This document shows, piece after piece, positions 34,993 to 43,783 of a DNA stretch of 64,000 nucleotides; position 1 is the first letter of the stretch; the number at the start of each line of letters is the position of its first letter. The DNA comes from Parvibaculum sp963696585 (GTDB taxonomy: Bacteria > Pseudomonadota > Alphaproteobacteria > Parvibaculales > Parvibaculaceae). Position numbers and translations under genes: made by a program. Where the stretch lies: contig CAVOKW010000032.1 of NCBI GenBank assembly GCA_963696585.1, forward strand, positions 31,310 through 95,309, in the 5' to 3' direction. The notes under the pieces are model-generated. The model worked only from the letters and a program-made list of their open reading frames with translations. It was not told the DNA's origin and made no database searches.

Positions 34993-35237
34993 CTTGCGCG
35001 CGATGCGACCGCAGTCGCCCATCGGGGCCAGAGCCGTCATGGGCCGTTTTCCTTGCCGTCCGCATGGGGGCCGGTTCTGTTTGTCGTCAGGCTTGAAGTC
35101 AGCCTTTTCTGAATATTGGATCAATAATGGATTATCATTCGTCCCGGGGGGCATCTCTGCGTCAATTTGACATGACGTCATTTCAGATAATCATTGACGT
35201 TAAGGCCGCATCACCCAGAATGACATAGCGGCAGATC

Positions 35238-35257
35238 TAGGGTGTTCACCCTATAAT
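35238..35257 (+). promoter_or_regulatory. Operator-like TAGGGTG-TT-CACCCTA overlapping a TATAAT box
   Basis: The 16-base inverted repeat with 7-bp arms (35238-35253) overlaps a consensus -10 TATAAT (35252-35257), about 50 bases before the BVMO start. A protein bound here would block the promoter. The rest of the 380-base gap (34926-35305) holds TGACGTCA (35173-35180) and two further TTGACGT copies (35194, 35258), and no gene. Confidence 0.55.
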
Positions 35258-35305
35258 TGACGTTCAGGCGGCAAAAAGCCCGTGCAAATAAGAAGAGGGA
35301 AAGCC

Positions 35306-36805
35306 ATGACGGAAACGGACACACTCACAAGGCCAACAAGCGCGCTCAAGACGGAACATTTTGATGTGCTGGTTGTCGGCGCGGGCATCTCAGGTGTTGG
35401 CGCGGCCTATCATCTGAAGACGCAATGCCCGGATCGCAGTTTTGTGGTGCTGGAAGGGCTGGAGAGTTTCGGCGGCACCTGGCGGATGCATAAATATCCC
35501 GGCATCAGGTCTGACAGCGATCTCTACACTTTCGGCTATCGTTTCAAGCCGTGGACGGGTGCGCCGATTGCCACGGCTCAGGAAATCCTGAACTATATGG
35601 GCGAAGTGATCGACGAGAACGATCTTGCGCGCCACATCCGCTACAAGCATCAGATTGTCTCTGCCAGTTGGTCGAGCAAAGACAATCTCTGGACGATTGT
35701 CGCCCATAAGGCCGACGGCGCCGAGGTCCGCATCACGGCGAACTTTCTGTGGATGTGTCAGGGCTATTACCGTCATTCGGAGGGTTATACGCCGGAATGG
35801 CGCGACATGGACAAGTTCAAGGGCAAAATCGTTCATCCCCAGACTTGGCCCGAAGGACTCAATTACAAGGACAAGAATGTTCTGATCATCGGATCAGGCG
35901 CGACGGCGGCGACGGTTGCGCCCGCCATTGCGGGTGACTGCAAGCATGTCACCCTGTTGCAGCGTTCGCCGACCTATTTCATCCCCGGACGCAATGAGAA
36001 CGTGCTTGCCGATCAGTTGCGTGCGCTCAAGATTGACGAGAGCTGGATCCATGAGATCACGCGTCGCAAGGTGCTGGCTGATCAGGCGGAGTTCACGCGC
36101 CGGTCTTTTGAAGAACCCGAGGCCGTGAAAGAAGAATTGCTGGCGGCTGTCGGCATGTTCCTGCCGCCGGAAGAGGTTGCCAAGAACTTCACGCCGACTT
36201 ATCGCCCTTGGCGCCAGCGCATTGCCTTTGTGCCGGATGGCGATATTTTTCAGGGCATTGCCTCTGGTAAAGCCTCTGTCGTCACCGATGAAATTGATCG
36301 CTTCACGGAGAAGGGAGTCCTGCTCAAATCCGGCAAGGCGCTCGAAGCCGACATCATCGTCACGGCAACGGGCTTCAATCTCAGCGTGCTCGGCGACATT
36401 GCCTTCACGATTGATGGCAAGCCGCTCAATTTTGCCGATACGGTCACCTATCGCGGCATGATGTTTACCGGCGTGCCGAACATGGTGTGGGTGTTTGGCT
36501 ATTTCCGGGCGAGTTGGACGCTGCGCGTCGATCTGCTCGGCGATTTTGTTTGCCGTCTCCTCAATCACATGAAAAAGCGCGGCGCCAAGCGCGTCACTGT
36601 GGCGCTGCGGCCGGAAGACAAGGACATGCCGCTCTTGCCATGGATCGATCCGGAGAATTTCAACCCGGGCTATCTGATGCGCTCCATGCATCTCCTGCCC
36701 AAGCGCGGCGACAAGCCCGAGTGGCAGCACACGCAGGATTACTGGCTGGAAAAGGATGAACTGCCAACCATCGATCTTGATGAGGCCGCCTTTCATTACG
36801 AATGA
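35306..36805 (+). CDS. Flavin-containing Baeyer-Villiger-type monooxygenase
   Basis: The 499-residue protein has the FAD motif GAGISG (25-30), FGGTWRMHKYPGIRSDSD, the BVMO fingerprint FKGKIVHPQTWP (171-182, matching FxGxxxHxxxWP) and the NADPH motif GSGATA (196-201). It uses NADPH and O2 to insert oxygen next to a ketone, or to oxygenate N or S. The ATG at 35306 has AGAGGGAAAG upstream; an earlier ATG at 35282 lacks a site. It is monocistronic, with an operator-like repeat before and a hairpin after. It could act on cyclic ketones, giving lactones for an esterase. Confidence 0.93.
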   Translation: MTETDTLTRPTSALKTEHFDVLVVGAGISGVGAAYHLKTQCPDRSFVVLEGLESFGGTWRMHKYPGIRSDSDLYTFGYRFKPWTGAPIATAQEILNYMGEVIDENDLARHIRYKHQIVSASWSSKDNLWTIVAHKADGAEVRITANFLWMCQGYYRHSEGYTPEWRDMDKFKGKIVHPQTWPEGLNYKDKNVLIIGSGATAATVAPAIAGDCKHVTLLQRSPTYFIPGRNENVLADQLRALKIDESWIHEITRRKVLADQAEFTRRSFEEPEAVKEELLAAVGMFLPPEEVAKNFTPTYRPWRQRIAFVPDGDIFQGIASGKASVVTDEIDRFTEKGVLLKSGKALEADIIVTATGFNLSVLGDIAFTIDGKPLNFADTVTYRGMMFTGVPNMVWVFGYFRASWTLRVDLLGDFVCRLLNHMKKRGAKRVTVALRPEDKDMPLLPWIDPENFNPGYLMRSMHLLPKRGDKPEWQHTQDYWLEKDELPTIDLDEAAFHYE

Positions 36806-36828
36806 AACATGGACGGGCCGAGATGGGG

Positions 36829-36866
36829 AGGGCCCGATGTGAAAGCATCGGGCCTTCTCCCTTTCA
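36829..36866. terminator. Terminator-like hairpin after the BVMO gene
   Basis: A 9-bp stem GGCCCGATG/CATCGGGCC, extendable by two pairs, with loop TGAAAG is followed by a mixed T/C tract (TTCTCCCTTTC). Confidence 0.7.
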
Positions 36867-36934
36867 GGACGATATCGGGCAGGGCGATATCAGGCTGACC
36901 TGACTTTCCGGAAGACGCGACCTGTGAGGAGCGG

Positions 36935-37471
36935 ATGGTGCTGAAAGACCTGCCCTTGGCGAAAGTCTATCAATTTATCGAACCGGGCCCTGTGGTCTTG
37001 CTGACGACGGCGCATAAGGGTGTTGCCAATGTCATGACCATGTCCTGGCATATGATGGTCGAGTTTGAGCCTCCCCTCATAGCTTGCGTCGTCAGCGGGG
37101 GCGATCACAGTTTTGCTGCCTTGCAGGCGACGCGTGAATGCGTGATTGCCATACCGCCTGCGGCGCTGGCGCCCAAAGTGGTCAAGATCGGCAATTGTTC
37201 AGGCCGCGATATCGACAAGTTTGCCACGATTGGCCTGACAGCCCTTCCCGCCGAGCAGGTCACGCCGCCACTGGTGGCTGAATGTTTTGTCAATCTCGAA
37301 TGTCGCGTCGCCGACAGGCGACTGGTCAATAAATACAATCTCTTCGTGCTGGAGGTCGTGAAGGCGTGGCGCGACACGGCACAAAAGCATCCCGGGACGA
37401 TCCATCATCATGGGTTTGGCAATTTTGCCATTGATGGCAAGATGATCCGTCTGAAGTCAGGAATGCCATGA
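36935..37471 (+). CDS. Flavin reductase-like FMN-binding split-barrel protein
   Basis: The 178-residue protein has the split-barrel FMN fold of the flavin reductase/DIM6-NTAB family: GPVVLLTTAHKGVANVMTMS, FEPPLIACVVS and CFVNLECRVADRRLVNKYNL. Members reduce flavins with NAD(P)H for two-component monooxygenases or act as small FMN oxidoreductases. GAGGAGCGG precedes the ATG. It is the only candidate in the window to supply reduced flavin to the HpaB-like or luciferase-like enzymes, but it is far from both. A stand-alone role is equally possible. Confidence 0.88.
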   Translation: MVLKDLPLAKVYQFIEPGPVVLLTTAHKGVANVMTMSWHMMVEFEPPLIACVVSGGDHSFAALQATRECVIAIPPAALAPKVVKIGNCSGRDIDKFATIGLTALPAEQVTPPLVAECFVNLECRVADRRLVNKYNLFVLEVVKAWRDTAQKHPGTIHHHGFGNFAIDGKMIRLKSGMP

Positions 37472-37622
37472 GGGCCGTCGCGAATCTTTGTGGCGCGCTA
37501 TCCGGATGATTCTTTGAGAGCTTGGGCAAATAGGCGTAAGCTGCCCCGTGTCGTGACCTTTTAGCGGCAAGACTTCGGATCAGGTGGGAGGCTGATTCGT
37601 CCCTCGAAGCGAGAGTCACGCC

Positions 37623-38441
37623 ATGCGTCTGCAACTGGGTTGCGAACTGATATATGACTTCCCGGCACCCACGCCGATGATCGTGATGCTGAATGTGCAT
37701 TCATCGCGCTTTGCCGATCTTGAATATCCAGATCATCTCATCACCGAGCCGCCCGTGCCGATCGAGAGCTATCGTGACAGCTATGGCAATTGGTGTTGTC
37801 GGCTCGTGGCGTCGGCAGGACGCTTCACCCTTGGCACGCAAAGCGTCATCCGCGATGAACGCAAGTCCGATCCCGTTGAGCTCAATGCCCTGCAGCATCA
37901 GGTTCAGGATTTGCCATCGGAGACGCTTCTGTTTCTGCTGGGCAGCCGTTATTGCGAAACGGATCGCTTGTCCGAAGAGGCGTGGCGTCTGTTCGGCTCT
38001 GCGCCATATGGCTGGGGACGCGTGCAGGCAATCTGCGATTTTGTGCACAATCATATCCGCTTCGGCTACATGCATTCGCGCCCGACACGCACAGCCTTTG
38101 AAGCCTATCAGGAGGGTGTGGGTGTGTGCCGTGACTACGCCCATCTCGCCATCGCTTTTTGCCGTTGCATGAATATTCCGGCGCGTTATTGCACCGGCTA
38201 TATCAGCGATGTCGGTCAGCCTGAGCCGCATGGCACGATGGATATGGCCGCGTGGATCGAGGTCTATCTCGGCGGGCGCTGGTATATCTTTGATCCGCGC
38301 AACAACAAGCCGCAATTTGGCCGGGTGTTGATTGCCCATGGTCGCGATGCGGCGGATGTGCCGCTGACGTATACATTCGGGCCCAATTTTCTCGCCAATT
38401 TCCGCGTGTGGATTGATGAGCTGGCGCCTGCTGCCGGATAG
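37623..38441 (+). CDS. Transglutaminase-like cysteine protein with altered catalytic triad
   Basis: The 272-residue protein has an N-terminal bacterial transglutaminase beta domain (residues 1-100) and a papain-like core with Cys169 in GVGVCRDYAHLAIAF. Where the usual HAW/HxW motif holds the catalytic His, it reads MDMAAWIEVYL, so position 209 is Ala. Asp224 follows in WYIFDPRNN. Either another residue serves as base or the protein has a non-catalytic or binding role. GCGAGAGTCACGCC precedes the ATG. It sits next to a glycosyltransferase gene. Confidence 0.88.
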   Translation: MRLQLGCELIYDFPAPTPMIVMLNVHSSRFADLEYPDHLITEPPVPIESYRDSYGNWCCRLVASAGRFTLGTQSVIRDERKSDPVELNALQHQVQDLPSETLLFLLGSRYCETDRLSEEAWRLFGSAPYGWGRVQAICDFVHNHIRFGYMHSRPTRTAFEAYQEGVGVCRDYAHLAIAFCRCMNIPARYCTGYISDVGQPEPHGTMDMAAWIEVYLGGRWYIFDPRNNKPQFGRVLIAHGRDAADVPLTYTFGPNFLANFRVWIDELAPAAG

Positions 38442-38503
38442 CACTTTACCTGTTGGTCGGCGAGCGGCACTCTGCACGTGCCAAATGGCGGCAGGCTGAT
38501 GGT

Positions 38504-39256
38504 ATGGGCGGAATGAGCGAACGCGTGACGATTATGACGGTGACCCATGGGCGGGAAAGGTTTTTACCGTCCATTCTTGCCTGTGTGCGGCATCAGACCT
38601 ACGACAATATCGAGTGGATCGTGCTGGATGACAGCCCGGAGCCCTCGCCGACGCTCTCGGGTCTTGATGATCCGCGCTTCACCTATATCCATTTGCCAGA
38701 GCGCAAGATGCCGATTGGCGAGAAGCGCAATTATGTGAATGAGCGCGCGCGTGGCGAGGTGATTGTCCAGTTCGACGATGATGATTATTACGCGCCGAAT
38801 TATATCGCGCGGATGATGGATGTCATGGCGAAGGCCGGGGCCGATTTTCTCAGCCTGCATGGCTGGTTCGTTTATGACGAACGCCACAAGGCTTTCGGCT
38901 ATCGCATGGCATTGCAGCGCTCAGGCCTGCATTACCTGTTTGCGCCGGGGGGCATTGTGCCGCGTCAATTTGACGAGACGAATAACCAGATTTTCAGCAT
39001 GGCGCATTTCGGCTATGGCTTCTCCTATCTCTACAAGCGCAAGGCCTGGGCGGAGTTTCCGATTGAACCTATCTCGCGCGATGAAGACATGCGCTTTGCC
39101 GAACGGCTCTCAACGAAATACAAGCGCGTGCATCTGATCGATACGAGCGGCCTTTGCCTGCATTTCATTCACAGCGGCAATGTCAGCACCCATGCCGTGC
39201 AATATCTTTTGCCGCCGTTTCAATTGAAGCAGTATTTTCCCGGGCTGTCGCTCTGA
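38504..39256 (+). CDS. Family 2 glycosyltransferase
   Basis: The protein of about 250 residues starts with the GT-A fold strand SERVTIMTVTHGRERFLPSI, has DDS after beta-2 (42-44) and the metal-binding acid cluster QFDDDDYYAPNY (90-100). It would move a sugar from a nucleotide sugar to a surface glycan or other acceptor; no membrane segment is seen. ATG codons at 38504 and 38513 are both possible; the TTG at 38453 is unlikely. It follows the transglutaminase-like gene by 62 bases and ends 8 bases before the convergent secreted-protein gene. Confidence 0.88.
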   Translation: MGGMSERVTIMTVTHGRERFLPSILACVRHQTYDNIEWIVLDDSPEPSPTLSGLDDPRFTYIHLPERKMPIGEKRNYVNERARGEVIVQFDDDDYYAPNYIARMMDVMAKAGADFLSLHGWFVYDERHKAFGYRMALQRSGLHYLFAPGGIVPRQFDETNNQIFSMAHFGYGFSYLYKRKAWAEFPIEPISRDEDMRFAERLSTKYKRVHLIDTSGLCLHFIHSGNVSTHAVQYLLPPFQLKQYFPGLSL

Positions 39257-39264
39257 GGCCGATC

Positions 39265-39957
39265 TCAATAAGGTCTGGGTTGCGACAGGGCCCTGATTGG
39301 CGCGAAGGATGAGATCAGATCATTGGCGTTCCCGATATCGGGCACGCTGCCGCGATAGCGCCAGCATCGGCCTGTCATATTGGTGTTTTCGCAGGCTTCA
39401 ATCGCTGTATTGGGGCCCAGCCTGATTGATGAAATGAGGTCGTTCCAACGCGGTGTGAAATTGACGACGCGGTTGGTCAGAGCGGTGCAGGCTGTGGCGC
39501 CACGAAATTGAGCATCTTCATGGAAGCAAACTTCCCCCCGGCCCGGCAACTGGCCCTGCGTGTCGCCCTGACGGTCATCATAGTAATCCACATGCGGGTC
39601 GTGGCCTGAGGGATAATAGTCATGGGTCTTGAGGCCCAGTCGGGGTCCATAGAAGGGCAGGGGCTCGTCAGTGAAACGATCCCGGCTATCCCGCAGGCGT
39701 TGGGCCGACGCCCAGCCCCGCAAGCTGCGCCAGCGCACCTCGCACCAGCTAAAGTCGCGCAGGCATTGGATCACTTCGACCTTGCGACCCTTGGGCACGA
39801 TGCCAGCGCGCTCATAGCGCCAGTCAGGCGCGACACGCAGGGCAACGTCCTCGCTTGTGCGCGCTGTCATGGGCGCCGCCTGGGCGAGCGTCGCCGCCGC
39901 TATCGGCATGATCAGGCAGAGAATGGCAAAACAGGAAATGCGGAAGCGGTGTCTCAT
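39265..39957 (-). CDS. Secreted protein with SH3-like and beta/gamma-crystallin-like domains
   Basis: The 230-residue protein starts with a signal peptide (RISCFAILCLIMPIAAATLAQA). A bacterial SH3 domain follows at about residues 35-90 (VALRVAPDWRYERAGIVPKG, then VEVIQCLRDFSWCEVRW). After a Tyr/Asp-rich linker (THDYYPSGHDPHVDYYDD) comes a C-terminal module, GEVCFHEDAQFRGATACTAL then WNDLISSIRLG and later NDLISSF. That module looks like a Greek-key beta/gamma-crystallin repeat. Paired cysteines suggest periplasmic disulfides. The function may be cell-wall or Ca2+ binding; this is inference. Confidence 0.82.
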   Translation of the reverse strand: MRHRFRISCFAILCLIMPIAAATLAQAAPMTARTSEDVALRVAPDWRYERAGIVPKGRKVEVIQCLRDFSWCEVRWRSLRGWASAQRLRDSRDRFTDEPLPFYGPRLGLKTHDYYPSGHDPHVDYYDDRQGDTQGQLPGRGEVCFHEDAQFRGATACTALTNRVVNFTPRWNDLISSIRLGPNTAIEACENTNMTGRCWRYRGSVPDIGNANDLISSFAPIRALSQPRPY

Positions 39958-40028
39958 GGCCAGGCTCCGTCGATGCGCTGGCCATGAGTTTATCGCGCCT
40001 TGTGGCGCCCAAGAACATCATTTGACGC

Positions 40029-41042
40029 TCAGGCGATGCGTTTCTGGCTGGTCGGGACGTTGTGTTGTTGATTTGGCTCACTTGCCTGGTGGAAGTGATG
40101 CATGCGCGCCAGACCTTCATCCGTCAGTTCAACAAAGACACGTCGTCCGTCCCTCTCGTCGCGTATGCGCGCGGCCAGTCCGGCATCGACAAGATCGCCG
40201 ATCCGGCGCAATGCCGTTGTGGCTGGCACGCGCGAGGCAATGCAAAGACTTGAAATGGAAACGCGCTTGCCGGAGAGCCGGGCATGGGTCAGGTCGAGCA
40301 GCATGTCCCAGGCGGGGTCAGAGACCAGGCCATTTGGAAAGAGGCGATCACGCGCTGTCTGCAGACCGATCATGCGGTGCGCCCATTGGCGCAGTGACAG
40401 GGCTTCATCAAGTTCGACCGGGTTGGCAGGCGAGGCGGGTTGGGCTGCGGCATCCGCCATCAGATTGGCGGTTGCCATCATGTCACGATCAGCCGGTGCC
40501 TTTCCATAATGGCGCAACACGCCAAGCACGCTTTGCGTGCGCGCCAGCAGCACCTCTGCCTCGGCGCGAAGATTATGGGACAGCGCCACCTGGCGATAGC
40601 TTTCCGCTGACCGAAACAGCGCGTCCTCAAACATGGCTGCGGCGGTTGCGCGGTCGCTGGATTCGGGGAGCAAGGACCAGGAACGGAAGTGGCGCAGGAG
40701 GGGAAGCTGGCGCAGCGTCGTGTCGGGGCATAGCACAAGCACATGCAACCAGGGCCTTGAGGGGAAGTCGGCATCAGGCGCGAGCGTGGCCGCCAGCCGC
40801 CGATCCGTCAGCTGCGCGGCTGTCATCACCAGAAGGCGGAGTGAGGCGTCATTCTGGAGCGTGTCGCGGATTGCATCCAGACCCGATGCAACCTCGATTT
40901 CGGTATCCTGAAAACGCGGACTCTCACCCAGCATCGACCAGGACCGCATCGTGGGGGCCGCCTGCGGACCGACGAGCATATGTGGACTTCTATCCGTCAG
41001 AAAATCGGCAGGGGAAGCAGAATGCGCGTTCATCTTTGCCAT
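40029..41042 (-). CDS. MarR-like winged-helix regulator with a novel N-terminal domain
   Basis: The C-terminal third shows a winged helix: KRVSISSLCIASRVPATTAL, RRIGDLVDAGLAARIRDERD and RRVFVELTDEGLARM, as in MarR proteins. The first 200 residues match no domain I can name; part (SLRLLVMTAAQLTD then WLHVLVLC) has alternating strands like a degraded receiver or sensor domain. Starts at 41042 or 41033 are both possible; the frame is open upstream to 41219 but that part overlaps the promoter of the divergent TetR gene. It probably regulates a local operon. Confidence 0.7.
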   Translation of the reverse strand: MAKMNAHSASPADFLTDRSPHMLVGPQAAPTMRSWSMLGESPRFQDTEIEVASGLDAIRDTLQNDASLRLLVMTAAQLTDRRLAATLAPDADFPSRPWLHVLVLCPDTTLRQLPLLRHFRSWSLLPESSDRATAAAMFEDALFRSAESYRQVALSHNLRAEAEVLLARTQSVLGVLRHYGKAPADRDMMATANLMADAAAQPASPANPVELDEALSLRQWAHRMIGLQTARDRLFPNGLVSDPAWDMLLDLTHARLSGKRVSISSLCIASRVPATTALRRIGDLVDAGLAARIRDERDGRRVFVELTDEGLARMHHFHQASEPNQQHNVPTSQKRIA

Positions 41043-41176
41043 CTCTGGTTGTGGTGGAACATCGAATCGAAACGCCTGCAACCATAATGACAGATATAAA
41101 GTTCTACTCAACCTCCAATATACATCCATAGGACTAAATTGCCTCAGGTCAGCGGGATTGCATCTGACAATCCGGT

Positions 41177-41842
41177 ATGTCATTAAGGACCATGACCTCA
41201 GAAATCCTGGCAGACCCACCGATCCGCCGCCGCTATCGCGGGGCGTCCCCAGCGGAGCGACAGGCCGCGCGGTGCCGCAAGCTCATCGAAGCGGGTCTGG
41301 CGCTCTTTGGCACAGCCGGATATGCCAACAGCCCGGTCAAATCGATTTGCGGCGAAGCGGGCCTGACGGAGCGCTATTTCTATGAATCATTCGCCAATCG
41401 TGAGGAGCTCTTTGCCGCCCTGTACGAACATGTGGTGCAGGAAATCGGCGTCTTGATGGTCAATGCGCTTGAGGCGGTGCCGGAAGATGCCGACTTGCGC
41501 GCCCGCGCCTTGCTTGAGGCCTATTTTGGCAAGATCGAAGCGGATCGAGCCTTTGCCCGTGTTCTCCTTCTGGAAGTTCTCGGCGTGAGCGAATACGTGC
41601 ATCAGACCTATCTCGACGCCATGGCCCGGTTTACCGGGCTCGTTGAGCGCCATGTTCGCCCTGCCTTTGCCGATGAAGCACGGATGCAACAGGAAAGCAT
41701 CGTGGCGGCCGGTCTTGTCGGGGCCATTGTGCATGTCGCGATGCGTTGGGTGATTTCGGATTACGCCACGCCGCGCGATCAGGTTATTGAAGGTCTGATG
41801 ACAATTTTCACGGCGACCGCGGCGCGGGATCGCGGGCTTTAA
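41177..41842 (+). CDS. TetR-family transcriptional regulator
   Basis: The 221-residue protein has a TetR helix-turn-helix at about residues 30-72 (AGLALFGTAGYANSPVKSIC, then GEAGLTERYFYESFANREEL) and a helical ligand domain. Its ATG at 41177 is used; ATG 41192 right after AAGGACC is an alternative. It lies divergent from the MarR-like gene and 77 bases before mtnB on the same strand. It may be an autoregulator of this divergent promoter. The ligand is unknown. Confidence 0.88.
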   Translation: MSLRTMTSEILADPPIRRRYRGASPAERQAARCRKLIEAGLALFGTAGYANSPVKSICGEAGLTERYFYESFANREELFAALYEHVVQEIGVLMVNALEAVPEDADLRARALLEAYFGKIEADRAFARVLLLEVLGVSEYVHQTYLDAMARFTGLVERHVRPAFADEARMQQESIVAAGLVGAIVHVAMRWVISDYATPRDQVIEGLMTIFTATAARDRGL

Positions 41843-41919
41843 CTCGCAGCAAAATCCACTATGTTGACCCGCGCTGCCAGAGGGTAGCCCTCTGGCAAGA
41901 TGAGGAGTGAGGCCAGCGC

Positions 41920-42528
41920 ATGGCATTGAGTTTTGAAGAAGCGGCTGATGGTGCCATCGCCATGGCGCGTCATGCCGGCGGGCGCGGTTGGGTGCCTGCA
42001 ACAAGCGGCAATTTTTCGGTCCGCATGGACGCGGATTTTGCCGCTGTAACGGCCACAGGCGCGAACAAGGCCGCCCTGACACGCGAGGACGTGATCGCTG
42101 CGGCGATTAACGGCGTGAGGCACCCGCGTGCCTCTGCCGAAGCGCCGCTGCATCTGCTGCGCTATGCACATGCCCCAGACATTGGCGCCATCGCCCATAT
42201 CCATTCCCTGCCAGCGACATTGCTTTCGCGGCGCCATGAAGGCGCAGGCTTTTTGCGGCTGGAGGGCTGGGAATTGCTCAAGGCGTTTTCCGGCATCAAG
42301 ACACATGACACATCGCTTGATATTCCGATTGTGCCGAATGATCAGGATACGGATCGCCTGGCGCTTCTGGTCGAGGCGCGGCTGGCCGATGCGGGGCGCA
42401 GCTATGGCTATCTGATAGCAGGGCATGGGCTCTACGTTTGGGGCGCGAGCGTCGCTGACACGCTGCGCCATATGGATGCATTTGATTTTCTGCTGAGCAC
42501 GCAATTGCATGAAGAGGGCATGAAATGA
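41920..42528 (+). CDS. mtnB: Methylthioribulose-1-phosphate dehydratase MtnB
   Basis: The 202-residue class II aldolase-fold protein has Zn ligands His93 and His95 in AIAHIHSLPAT, with a downstream His in AGHGLYVWG. The N-terminal RGWVPATSGNFSVR is the MtnB signature. It dehydrates 5-methylthioribulose-1-phosphate to the diketone in the methionine salvage pathway. ATGA overlap links it to mtnD. GATGAGGAGTGAGG lies upstream. Confidence 0.95.
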   Translation: MALSFEEAADGAIAMARHAGGRGWVPATSGNFSVRMDADFAAVTATGANKAALTREDVIAAAINGVRHPRASAEAPLHLLRYAHAPDIGAIAHIHSLPATLLSRRHEGAGFLRLEGWELLKAFSGIKTHDTSLDIPIVPNDQDTDRLALLVEARLADAGRSYGYLIAGHGLYVWGASVADTLRHMDAFDFLLSTQLHEEGMK

Positions 42529-43079
42529 CAAGACTGACCGTTTATCCCGATCATGACGCGTCGATCATCTTGCTGGATACGCGTGACGCAGAGGCGATCG
42601 GCCGGGAACTGGCGCAGATTGATGTGACGTTCGAGCGCTGGATGGCTGCCGGACAACTGGCCGACAATGCCGGTCAGGACGAGGTGCTCAAGGCCTATCG
42701 CGCCGATATTGACCGATTGATGAAGGCGGGCGGCTATCAGAGCGTCGATGTGATGCGCGTGAAGCCCGATCATCCGGATCGCGTGGCGATGCGTCAGAAG
42801 TTTCTCGCCGAGCATACGCATGATGACGACGAGATCCGCTTCTTTGTCGAAGGGGCCGGTGCATTTTACCTGCGAACAGGCGGCAAGGTTTATCGGGTGA
42901 TCTGCGAGCGAAACGATCTGCTGCATGTTCCCGCTGGCATCACCCATTGGTTTGATGCCGGGGACGCGCCGATGTTTTGCGCCATTCGCATCTTCACGAC
43001 GCCCGATGGATGGATCGGTCATTTCACGGGCGATGATATTGCCACGCGCTTTCCTGCCTTTGAACCGGCAGCCCAATGA
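42525..43079 (+). CDS. mtnD: Acireductone dioxygenase MtnD
   Basis: The 184-residue cupin has metal ligands His97, His99, Glu103 (EHTHDDDEIRFF) and His141 (PAGITHWFDAG). With iron it converts acireductone to the 2-keto acid precursor of methionine plus formate; with nickel it gives the off-pathway products. It overlaps mtnB and mtnC by four bases on each side (ATGA), so the three proteins are translationally coupled. Confidence 0.96.
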   Translation: MTRLTVYPDHDASIILLDTRDAEAIGRELAQIDVTFERWMAAGQLADNAGQDEVLKAYRADIDRLMKAGGYQSVDVMRVKPDHPDRVAMRQKFLAEHTHDDDEIRFFVEGAGAFYLRTGGKVYRVICERNDLLHVPAGITHWFDAGDAPMFCAIRIFTTPDGWIGHFTGDDIATRFPAFEPAAQ

Positions 43080-43783
43080 CGCGCGTCAAAGCCATACTGA
43101 CGGATATTGAAGGTACGACAACGCCGATCTCGTTCGTGCATGACATTCTCTTTCCTTATGCGCGCGAACGGCTGGGTAATTTCTGCGAGGCTCATGCCTC
43201 GTCCCGCGATGTCGCTGACATACTCGTGGCGGCGCGGCGGCTGGATGGCAGGGATCATCTGGATCTTCCCGGCACGATTGAGCTCCTGAAACAATGGATG
43301 AGCGAAGACCGCAAGGCCGGTCCGCTCAAAACCCTGCAGGGCATGATCTGGCGGCAGGGTTATGAATCTGGCGTGCTCAAGGGACAGGTCTATGCTGATG
43401 CGGCGCAGATGCTGCGCCGCTGGCATGGGCGCGGCTTGACGCTCATGGTCTATTCCTCCGGCTCGGAAGAAGCGCAACGCCTGATATTCGGATATTCCGA
43501 TCAGGGGGATCTCGTGCCGCTCTTTAGCGGTTTTTATGATACGCGCGTCGGCGCCAAGGTTGAGGCGGCCTCTTATAGGGCCATCGCCAAGGCCGCCGGT
43601 TTTGAACCCGGCGAGATTTTGTTCCTGTCCGATCATGTCGGCGAGATCAAGGCTGCGCTGGAGGCCGGACTTCAGGCGATCTGCATTGACCGGGCGATGA
43701 GCCTTGAGGACAGCAAGCCTGTCGATGGCATCCAGGTGGCGGGATCGTTCCTGCCGGTTGAGACGTGGCTCACGGCAGGCTAG
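43076..43783 (+). CDS. mtnC: Enolase-phosphatase E1 MtnC
   Basis: The 235-residue HAD-type enzyme has the nucleophile motif ILTDIEGTTTPISFVHD (Asp10, Glu12), Ser in MVYSSGSEEAQ and the Lys/Asp motifs KVEAASYRAIA and LFLSDHVGEIKAA. It enolises and dephosphorylates the diketo phosphate to acireductone. Its stop overlaps the stop of the convergent RND gene. Other salvage genes (mtnA, mtnP/mtnN, final transaminase) are not in the window. Confidence 0.96.
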   Translation: MTRVKAILTDIEGTTTPISFVHDILFPYARERLGNFCEAHASSRDVADILVAARRLDGRDHLDLPGTIELLKQWMSEDRKAGPLKTLQGMIWRQGYESGVLKGQVYADAAQMLRRWHGRGLTLMVYSSGSEEAQRLIFGYSDQGDLVPLFSGFYDTRVGAKVEAASYRAIAKAAGFEPGEILFLSDHVGEIKAALEAGLQAICIDRAMSLEDSKPVDGIQVAGSFLPVETWLTAG

